NCBI GenBank assembly: GCA_003151595.1
Contig: PLXW01000074.1
Location: 1 to 11,569, forward strand
DNA length: 11,569 nucleotides
Reading direction: 5' to 3'
Source of the DNA: Myxococcales bacterium
GTDB lineage: Bacteria; Myxococcota; Polyangia; Polyangiales; Polyangiaceae
Shown: positions 1-5,686 of the stretch, one piece after another
Position numbering within the stretch: the first letter of the stretch is position 1
How the letters are laid out: the number at the start of each line of letters is the position of its first letter
Notes under the pieces: generated by a model
What the model was told of the DNA's origin: nothing
Seen by the model: the letters and a program-made list of their open reading frames with translations, nothing else
Databases searched by the model: none
Translations under genes and position numbers: made by a program

Positions 1-662
1 GCGTCGGCAACGAAGAGTACGCGCGACAGAACAACTCGTTCGGCCTGACGACGATGCGCGTTCGGCATGCCACGATCGCCGGCGAGACGATGCGGTTCGA
101 GTTTCGCGGCAAGAGCGGCGTCGCGCACGTCGTCGATCTGCACGACGCCAGGCTGGCGCGCGTCGTCAAGGCGTGCCGCGATCTGCCGGGCTACGAGCTG
201 TTTCAGTACGTCGACGAGAGCGGCGAGACGCGCGGCATCGAGTCGGGCGACGTGAACGAGTACCTCCACGTCATTGCCGGCGACGAGTTCACGGCCAAGG
301 ACTTCCGCACGTGGGGAGGGACCGTCCACGCGGCGGTCGAGCTCTCTCGGTTGGACCCTGCCGAGTCCGAGGCCCTGGCGAAGAAGAACATCGCCGGCGC
401 CATCAAGGCGGTGGCCGCCCGCCTCCGCAACACGCCGGCCGTCTGCCGCAAGTGCTACGTCCACCCGGCGATCGTCAGCGGATACATGGAGGGTGATCTC
501 GCCGAGGCGCTGAAGAAGACATCGTCGCACCCCGAGCACGCGAACGCCCTTCGCCCCGAAGAACGCGCCGTCTTGGCCTTCCTCGAGGCGCGCGCCAACC
601 GCGAAGACGAGCCCATCGAGTCGAAGCTCGTCCGGTCGTTGAAGAACGTCGCCAACGGTTAA
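1..662 (+). CDS. DNA topoisomerase IB, C-terminal part (5' end outside window)
   Basis: Type IB topoisomerase of the bacterial/poxvirus kind, which relaxes supercoils by transient 3'-phosphotyrosyl nicking. The frame is open from the left edge (first full codon at base 3) and reads VGNEEYARQN before the first ATG at 54, so that ATG is internal. The usual catalytic Arg preceding VGNEEY would be the codon split by the window edge. Counting from the ATG at 54, the visible active-site residues are Lys20 (FRGKSG), Arg85 (KDFRTWGG), Asn126 (RNTPAV) and the nucleophile Tyr135 (CRKCYVHP, bases 456-458). Their spacing fits the family. About 219 residues are visible and the C-terminus is intact, ending in TAA. 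Bacterial members usually run to about 330-370 aa, so roughly a third is missing to the left. The next gene starts 55 bp downstream on the same strand. The identification is firm; any cellular role beyond supercoil relaxation is not shown here. Confidence 0.93.
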   Translation, partial: VGNEEYARQNNSFGLTTMRVRHATIAGETMRFEFRGKSGVAHVVDLHDARLARVVKACRDLPGYELFQYVDESGETRGIESGDVNEYLHVIAGDEFTAKDFRTWGGTVHAAVELSRLDPAESEALAKKNIAGAIKAVAARLRNTPAVCRKCYVHPAIVSGYMEGDLAEALKKTSSHPEHANALRPEERAVLAFLEARANREDEPIESKLVRSLKNVANG

Positions 663-717
663 CGTCGCGCGCTTCGCCCAGACCGCAAAAACCAGTTACG
701 CTGGCACTATCGCCACG

Positions 718-2769
718 ATGGGCACCTCCACCCAGCCGGTGCCTCCCCGAATCGGCCCGTACGAATTGCTTCAACGCATCGCGACGGGCGGGATGGCCGA
801 AGTGTATCTCGCGCGCCGCGAAGGGCCGCACGGGTTCCAGAAGCTGTGCGCGCTGAAGCGCATCCTGCCGCAGCTCGCGCGCGATCCCGATTTCACCGCG
901 ATGTTCGTCGACGAAGCGCGCGTCTGTGCTCGGCTCGGTCACCCGAACATCGTGCAGGTGTTCGACTTCGGCGAGCACGCCGGCGACCTGTACATGGCGA
1001 TGGAGTACATCGACGGGACGACCGGCGCGCGGTTGATCCGCGCCGCGGCCTCGCAAGAGGAGGAGCTCCCGCTCGACGTCTCGCTCCACATCGCGCTCAG
1101 CGTGCTGCGCGGTCTCGAGTACGCGCACGCCGCGCGGGACGACGACGGACGCCTTCTGGCGCTGGTGCATCGCGACGTCTCGCCGGGCAACGTGCTCATC
1201 GATCGCTCGGGTGCGGTGAAGCTCACCGACTTCGGCATCGCGCGCGCGACCGAAGTGGAGCCGCGCACCGAGGCGGGGCAGCTCAAAGGGAAGCTCGGGT
1301 ACATGTCGCCCGAGCAGGTCGTCGGCCGCACGCTCGACGCGCGGAGCGATCTGTTCACGCTCGGGATCGTGCTCGCCGAGCTGGTGATGCTGCGCCCGCT
1401 GTTCGCCGGCGGGAGCGAGCTCGACGTGCTCATGCGCATTCGCGACGCCGATCTCACCGCGCTCGATCGCAGCGCGGCGCGCGTGCCGGACGACGTGCGC
1501 GCCGTCCTGTACCGCGCGCTCGCGAAGGACCCGCTGCTCCGCTACCCGACCGCAGCGGCGTTCGCCGAGGCGATCGAAGAGGTGGTCCGTCGCCGTCGCT
1601 TGCAGCTCGGGCCGGCGAAGCTCGCGGCGTGGGTCGACAAGCTGGGCCTCCTCGACGACGGCTACGAGATCGAAGAAGACACCGAAGAGCGGATCTCGAC
1701 GGCGGTCCTCGAGCTCGGCGGCGAAGCGCAGGACGCGCTCCGCGGAAGCGAGCGTCCGTCGAGCGGCCCCGAGCGCGACGTGTCGCCGCAGATCTACCGC
1801 GTGCGTCAGCCCGACGGGATGATCGTCGGCCCCATGTCGTATCCCCGCCTCGTCGAGCTGTTCGCGACCGGTCGCATGAAGACGCAGGCGGTCATCGCGC
1901 GCGAGAGCGCCGAGTACCGCCTGGCCACCGACTACCCCGAGCTCGCGCGCTTCGTCACCAGCCCCGCGCTGCGATGGGAGACGGGCTTTCCGGCCGACGC
2001 CACGGGCGTGGGACCGCTCGATCGCGTCCTCCTGCCGTCGCGCGTGTTTCAGCTGGTGTCGAAGCGCGAGACCGGATCGCTGCTGCTCAACGACGGCGAG
2101 CGGCGCAAGAAGATCTACCTCGTCGAGGGGGTGCCCGAGTTCGTAGCCTCGACCGACAAGCACGAGCTGCTCGGCGAGCACCTGATCGCGCGCGGGCAGG
2201 TGCTTCGCATGGAGGTCGACATGGCGCTGGCGATCTTGCCGCGCTTCGGCGGCCGGCTCGGCGACGCGCTCGTCGGCCTGGGCGTCTTGCGACCGATTGA
2301 ATTGTTCCGCGCCATCCACGAGCAGACGCAGTCGCGCTTCGTGGAGATCTTCCGCTGGCGCACGGGCGAGTTCGGCTTCGTGCGCGGCGCGCGCTCGCAC
2401 GAAGAGACGTTCCCCATGGGTGTCGATCCGTACGAGCTGATCGCGCGCGGCGTTCGCGAGGGGTACTCGGCGCAGGAGCTCGAAGCGATCCTGAGCCCGC
2501 TCGACGAAGAAGTACTCGAGCCGGTGGTGCCGCTCCCGGTGCGCATCGAGACGTTCCGCTTGCCGGAGCGCGAGGCGAACGTGCTCCGCGAGATCGACGG
2601 GAAGTCGACGCTCCGCAAGGTGAGCGCGGAGATGAGCGACAAGAAGAAGGCCGATCCGGAAGAAGTGCTGCGCGCCGTCTTCCTCGGACTGTCGTGCGAG
2701 ATTTTGCGGTCGAACCGGTGGACGGCGTTCACGTCGACCGCGCCGGGCCGATCGCCGTCGCTGCTCTGA
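718..2769 (+). CDS. Ser/Thr protein kinase with GYF-like and DUF4388-like C-terminal domains
   Basis: Hanks-type protein kinase, 683 aa. Kinase domain about residues 14-292: glycine loop ATGGMAEVYLA (22-32), ATP-binding Lys47 (CALKRI), alpha-C Glu66, catalytic loop HRDVSPGN (151-158), DFG (171-173), SPE in place of APE (197-199) and conserved Asp211. All catalytic residues are present. Ser155 replaces the usual loop Lys, a variant I recall as common in myxobacterial kinases. Residues 359-405 resemble a GYF_2-type domain (DGMIVGPMSY, then ATGRM). Residues 430-565 resemble DUF4388/PATAN-type signalling domains (RETGSLLLNDGERRKKIYLVEG style strands, then GGRLGDALV). No membrane helix is seen, so the protein is probably cytosolic and perhaps regulated through its tail. 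There is no clear Shine-Dalgarno before the ATG. The SGNH gene follows after 21 bp, suggesting an operon. The kinase call is certain, the accessory domains are moderately so, and the substrate is unknown. Confidence 0.93.
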   Translation: MGTSTQPVPPRIGPYELLQRIATGGMAEVYLARREGPHGFQKLCALKRILPQLARDPDFTAMFVDEARVCARLGHPNIVQVFDFGEHAGDLYMAMEYIDGTTGARLIRAAASQEEELPLDVSLHIALSVLRGLEYAHAARDDDGRLLALVHRDVSPGNVLIDRSGAVKLTDFGIARATEVEPRTEAGQLKGKLGYMSPEQVVGRTLDARSDLFTLGIVLAELVMLRPLFAGGSELDVLMRIRDADLTALDRSAARVPDDVRAVLYRALAKDPLLRYPTAAAFAEAIEEVVRRRRLQLGPAKLAAWVDKLGLLDDGYEIEEDTEERISTAVLELGGEAQDALRGSERPSSGPERDVSPQIYRVRQPDGMIVGPMSYPRLVELFATGRMKTQAVIARESAEYRLATDYPELARFVTSPALRWETGFPADATGVGPLDRVLLPSRVFQLVSKRETGSLLLNDGERRKKIYLVEGVPEFVASTDKHELLGEHLIARGQVLRMEVDMALAILPRFGGRLGDALVGLGVLRPIELFRAIHEQTQSRFVEIFRWRTGEFGFVRGARSHEETFPMGVDPYELIARGVREGYSAQELEAILSPLDEEVLEPVVPLPVRIETFRLPEREANVLREIDGKSTLRKVSAEMSDKKKADPEEVLRAVFLGLSCEILRSNRWTAFTSTAPGRSPSLL

Positions 2770-2790
2770 TCGAGCTGCGCGCGAACCGCG

Positions 2791-3624
2791 ATGCCCCGCT
2801 GGCTTCGTTCGCAATGGGTCGTTCTCCCGTTGCTCGTGGCCCTCGGCGTCCTCCTCGCGGCCGGTCTCCACGCGCGACCTCCAGGCTGGCCCACGCTCGA
2901 CGACGCGACCGAGTTCGTCTCGCGAAAGAGCGAGCAGAAGCCTCTTCGCGTTCTTTTCGTCGGCAACAGCTACACGTTCGTCAACGACCTGCCGTCGCTC
3001 GTCATGCGGCTCGCCACCGCGGCACACGAGGAGCTCCGCTTCGAGGCGGTGAAAGAGTGCCCCGGCGGATCGTCGCTGAAGCAGCACTGGGAGTCAGGGC
3101 GCGACGTAGCCCTTCTGCGCGAGGGCCATTTCGACGTCATGGTCCTCCAGGAACAGAGCGTCATCGCCTCGTTCCGTCCCGCGCAGCTCGAGACGGACAT
3201 GTACCCGTACGTCGCGCGCCTCGATTCGGCCGCGCACGACGCCGGAACGCGGACGCTCCTCTACATGACGTGGGGGCATCGCGTCGGCGACCCGATCAAC
3301 GTGCATGGCGACACGTACCAAGCGATGCAGGCGCGCCTCGTCGCCGGCTACGAGACGATCGCTGCGCGACTGCACGTGAAGGTCGCGCCGGTGGGGATCG
3401 CGTGGCGGCGAGCGTCCGAGGCGGACGCGCAAGCGGCGCTCTGGTCGCAAGACGGAAGCCACCCAACGCCCGCGGGGAGTTACCTGGCGGCGTGCGTCTT
3501 CTACCGAGTCCTCTACGGGCACAGCCCCGTCGGCAACGCGTTCACCGCCGGGCTCGCCGACGCGAGCGCGCGAGCGCTTCAGGAGATCGCCGACGCGACC
3601 GTGCAGCAGTTCGCGCAGCCGTGA
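2791..3624 (+). CDS. Membrane-anchored SGNH/GDSL-like hydrolase (DUF4886-like)
   Basis: Protein of 277 aa. A hydrophobic N-terminal stretch (about residues 8-26, after basic residues) is a signal peptide or anchor, placing the rest outside the inner membrane. The body has the order of an SGNH esterase/acylhydrolase: block I LFVGNSYTF with the likely nucleophile Ser60, a glycine block ECPGGSS near Gly92, VLQEQS (118-123) in the place of the usual Asn block, and DGSHPTPAGSYLAA with Asp221 and His224. The NSYTF, LQEQS and HPTPAGSYLA motifs are the pattern I associate with DUF4886-like proteins. The substrate (carbohydrate ester, lipid or peptidoglycan acetyl group) cannot be told. The gene starts 21 bp after the kinase gene without a strong ribosome site of its own, so co-transcription and possibly coupled translation are likely. 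Functional coupling to the kinase is inference. Confidence 0.8.
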   Translation: MPRWLRSQWVVLPLLVALGVLLAAGLHARPPGWPTLDDATEFVSRKSEQKPLRVLFVGNSYTFVNDLPSLVMRLATAAHEELRFEAVKECPGGSSLKQHWESGRDVALLREGHFDVMVLQEQSVIASFRPAQLETDMYPYVARLDSAAHDAGTRTLLYMTWGHRVGDPINVHGDTYQAMQARLVAGYETIAARLHVKVAPVGIAWRRASEADAQAALWSQDGSHPTPAGSYLAACVFYRVLYGHSPVGNAFTAGLADASARALQEIADATVQQFAQP

Positions 3625-3710
3625 GCGCGCTTCACTATTTCCGACAGACCGCGCCCCCTCGCCACCAACACCGAAGTGCGACCGAATCACGGCGCGACCA
3701 ACTTCCTTCG

Positions 3711-3716
3711 AGAGGG
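3711..3716 (+). promoter_or_regulatory. Ribosome binding site deciding the lipoprotein start
   Basis: AGAGGG lies 7 nt before the ATG at 3724. It supports that start over the GTG at 3676, which would add 16 polar residues in front of the signal sequence. Confidence 0.6.
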
Positions 3717-3723
3717 TGTGCAA

Positions 3724-4383
3724 ATGACAATCGAGCTGACCAAGGTGACCTTCGGCGTGGCGGCAATTCTCGCAGCGGCGGCGCTCGCGAGCGGATGCGC
3801 GGTGAGCTCGGGCGCGGCGGAGGACGAGAGCGCGTCGAGCGCGGCGATCGAAGAGTCCGCGTGCGCGAACATGCCTGTGACCGCCGCGGGCGGCGCGTTC
3901 GCCGAGGTGAAGTTCGACCAGTTCGCGCCGAACGGGGAGCCGTGCGGCACCTCGTCGTTCGACGTCGTGTCGTCGAACGCGAGCTACGGAAACATCTCGT
4001 GCCTCCAGGCCTACCTGGTCGACGTCGCGCTCATCGGGTCGACGTCGTCGAGCCGCTTTCAGATCGGCGTGACCGACCTGACCACGAAGACGGAGGCGAC
4101 GTGCGCCAACGCGCGCTTCACGATCGACGTCTACGCCGACAACGGCCCCGAGGTCCTGAAGCTCGACGACGTCGCCGGCCAGTGGTCGGACGGCGTGTGC
4201 GTCGCCACGGCGGACGTGTCGGCGGCGTACTCGAAGAAGGTGGGACGGTTCACCGAGTTCCTCGTCGCGAAGACGCTCCGCCTCTCGGTGAACGCCGTCT
4301 CGCCCAAGCCGACGAAGAAGATCACCGTGATCACGCCCGACATCGTCGAGGTCCGCGGCGGCTCTCCCACCTGCATCTTCTGA
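3724..4383 (+). CDS. Small Cys-containing lipoprotein of unknown function
   Basis: Predicted 219-aa lipoprotein. I chose the ATG at 3724 over the upstream in-frame GTG at 3676. It follows an AGAGGG ribosome site (3711-3716) by 7 nt, and it places a normal signal sequence first: Lys7, then a hydrophobic run (8-22) and the lipobox-like LASGC with Cys25. The mature part begins with a Ser/Ala/Glu-rich linker, then a beta-rich region containing six further cysteines (CANM, EPCG, ISCL, ATCA, GVCV, PTCIF), enough for three disulfides, with the last one almost at the C-terminus. I recognise no family. The next gene starts 13 bp downstream, so the two are probably one operon encoding partner exported proteins. 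The order of genes suggests a surface-attached partner of the downstream propeller protein, but this is inference only. Confidence 0.8.
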   Translation: MTIELTKVTFGVAAILAAAALASGCAVSSGAAEDESASSAAIEESACANMPVTAAGGAFAEVKFDQFAPNGEPCGTSSFDVVSSNASYGNISCLQAYLVDVALIGSTSSSRFQIGVTDLTTKTEATCANARFTIDVYADNGPEVLKLDDVAGQWSDGVCVATADVSAAYSKKVGRFTEFLVAKTLRLSVNAVSPKPTKKITVITPDIVEVRGGSPTCIF

Positions 4384-4396
4384 ACGGAGAACTTCA

Positions 4397-5476
4397 ATGC
4401 GCACCATCCTTGGCTCACTTGTTCTGGCGAGCATCATCACGGCGGCTTCGACGGCCGCGGCTTCACCGCTGGCGAACGATCCGATCGCCGGCTTCTACAC
4501 GAGCGACGACATGCTCAGTCACGCCGTCCTGGCGACCACCGACGGCCGCGTGCGGGAGCTCTACTGGAACGGCGCCGTCGAGGAGTCGCTCGCGGCGGGG
4601 AGCGCTCCGCCCGTCAGCGACGTCGTCCTGGCGCACTACACGACGCCGATCGTCGGCATTTCCGGGCACTTCAGCGCGTTCGACGGGTACCGGCACGCGA
4701 TCGTCGCCCTCACCGACGGCACGGTGCACGAGGTCTACTGGAAGGGGGGGACGGCGATCATCGACCAGGTGCTCTTCACGGTTCCGGCGACGTACGGCGC
4801 GGTCGCGCAGATCGCGAGCTATGCGACGCCCGATCTCTTCCAGCACGTCCTCGTCCTCACGACGAACGACTCGCTCTACCAGTACCGCTGGTCGCCCTAC
4901 TGCACCTCGGGCTGCGGGACGACCTACGGGGTCATCGACTTCCTTAACGGCGCGCGCGTCCGTTCGTCGCTGCCGTACCGGATCTCGGGCTATGTCGATT
5001 CGCAGCGCTACGAGCACACGATCGTGGCGTGGACGAGCGGCGGCTCACCGTTCATGGACGATCTCGCGTACGGGGGCAGCAGCGCCCCGAGCGGCTACCC
5101 GTTGCCGAACGTCGTCAACACCGGAGCGTTCACGCAGGTCGCCGCGTTCCACAACGGCCTGGGCTACGTCGACAACTGGGGGAACCCTTATCCGGACACA
5201 GTCGTCGGCGGGATGCACGACACGGTCAGCGGAGACTTCATCGAGGAGTACGCGCTCACGCCCAACGCGAGCGGCAGGACCACCGACTGCGAAGGGGGCT
5301 TGGTCCCCTCTGGGATCGTCGGCATCGGCGGCTTCGCCGAGCAGCGCACGCCCGTCTGGGTCAAGCACGTCGTCGTGGCCGCGAAGAACGGGGCCGTGTC
5401 CGACTACTGGCGCGACAACGTCAAGAACGCCGCCGGGAACTACCACTTCCGCCAGGTGCCGCTGGGAGCGTTCTGA
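4397..5476 (+). CDS. Secreted protein with about six lectin-propeller-like repeats
   Basis: Protein of 359 aa with a signal peptide (hydrophobic residues 3-22, Ala-rich end, probable cleavage near residue 23) and no lipobox, so it is exported and soluble. The mature part holds about six imperfect repeats of 50-67 aa, best seen as HAVLATTDGRVRELYW (42-57), HAIVALTDGTVHEVYW (100-115), HVLVLTTNDSLYQYRW (150-165), HTIVAWTSGG (207-216) and HVVVAAKNGAVSDYW (324-338). The fifth repeat (about 245-300) is degenerate. The pattern of His, two or three small/hydrophobic residues, Asp-Gly and Tyr-Trp recalls six-bladed sugar-binding propellers (AAL/PLL-type lectins) and related bacterial surface repeats. 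Sugar binding is plausible but not shown. Cysteines are few (C169, C173, C298). A CGGAGA ribosome site (4385-4390) lies 6 nt before the ATG. The gene is in an operon with the upstream lipoprotein, 13 bp apart. Confidence 0.8.
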   Translation: MRTILGSLVLASIITAASTAAASPLANDPIAGFYTSDDMLSHAVLATTDGRVRELYWNGAVEESLAAGSAPPVSDVVLAHYTTPIVGISGHFSAFDGYRHAIVALTDGTVHEVYWKGGTAIIDQVLFTVPATYGAVAQIASYATPDLFQHVLVLTTNDSLYQYRWSPYCTSGCGTTYGVIDFLNGARVRSSLPYRISGYVDSQRYEHTIVAWTSGGSPFMDDLAYGGSSAPSGYPLPNVVNTGAFTQVAAFHNGLGYVDNWGNPYPDTVVGGMHDTVSGDFIEEYALTPNASGRTTDCEGGLVPSGIVGIGGFAEQRTPVWVKHVVVAAKNGAVSDYWRDNVKNAAGNYHFRQVPLGAF

Positions 5477-5527
5477 TCGAGCTACCGCGCGACGACGCGG
5501 CGAACGATCGGACACGCCGGCGAGCCG

Positions 5528-5549
5528 CACGGTGCGCGCACGGTGCGCG
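5528..5549. repeat. 11-bp perfect tandem direct repeat
   Basis: Two adjoining copies of CACGGTGCGCG (5528-5538 and 5539-5549). The 11-bp spacing is close to one helical turn, so both copies would face the same side of the DNA. The repeat lies about 138 bp before the next start codon. It could be a regulator-binding site or chance in GC-rich DNA. Confidence 0.5.
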
Positions 5550-5646
5550 ACGCGCGTGATCTTCGAAGGAGCGACGATCGCGCGCGGACTCGCGTCGCTC
5601 GCGGAGAAGCGCGTTGCGGCACGAAGGGTGCTGAGGCCCTTGGTGC

Positions 5647-5671
5647 GCCGGCAGAAATGGGCCGGCCCTTT
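5647..5671 (+). terminator. GCCGGC hairpin with short T run, terminator-like
   Basis: Arms GCCGGC at 5647-5652 and 5661-5666 flank an 8-nt loop (AGAAATGG), followed by CCTTT. The T run is short. It may end the lipoprotein/propeller transcript (its stop is about 170 bp upstream) or sit in the 5' leader of the next gene, directly before its AAGGA ribosome site. It resembles the hairpin after that gene at 8077-8103. Confidence 0.4.
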
Positions 5672-5686
5672 CCAAGGATAATCTCC

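Larger units (their letters stand above)
5477..5686. other. Intergenic region before the FG-GAP lipoprotein
   Basis: A 210-bp stretch without a convincing gene. Codons in the frame leading into 5687 read as Arg/Ala-rich sequence typical of non-coding high-GC DNA. It contains an 11-bp tandem repeat (5528-5549), a GCCGGC hairpin (5647-5666) and an AAGGA ribosome site (5674-5678). No clear sigma-70 promoter boxes were found. Confidence 0.6.

Noticed and set aside
702..720. Sigma-54-like promoter (TGGCAC) before the kinase gene
   Set aside because: The -24 half matches but no GC pair stands at the required -12 spacing, and it would overlap the start codon.
475..3087. 870-aa minus-strand open frame opposite the topoisomerase, kinase and SGNH genes
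   Set aside because: Arg/Glu/Ala-rich low-complexity translation without domains; it is the antisense of genes with clear catalytic motifs, as expected in high-GC DNA.
3676..3723. GTG start for the small lipoprotein
   Set aside because: It adds a polar extension before the signal sequence and has no ribosome site; the ATG at 3724 has one.
2694..5681. 995-aa plus-strand open frame spanning several genes
   Set aside because: Arg/Ser-rich shadow frame crossing the SGNH, lipoprotein and propeller genes, all of which have better evidence in other frames.
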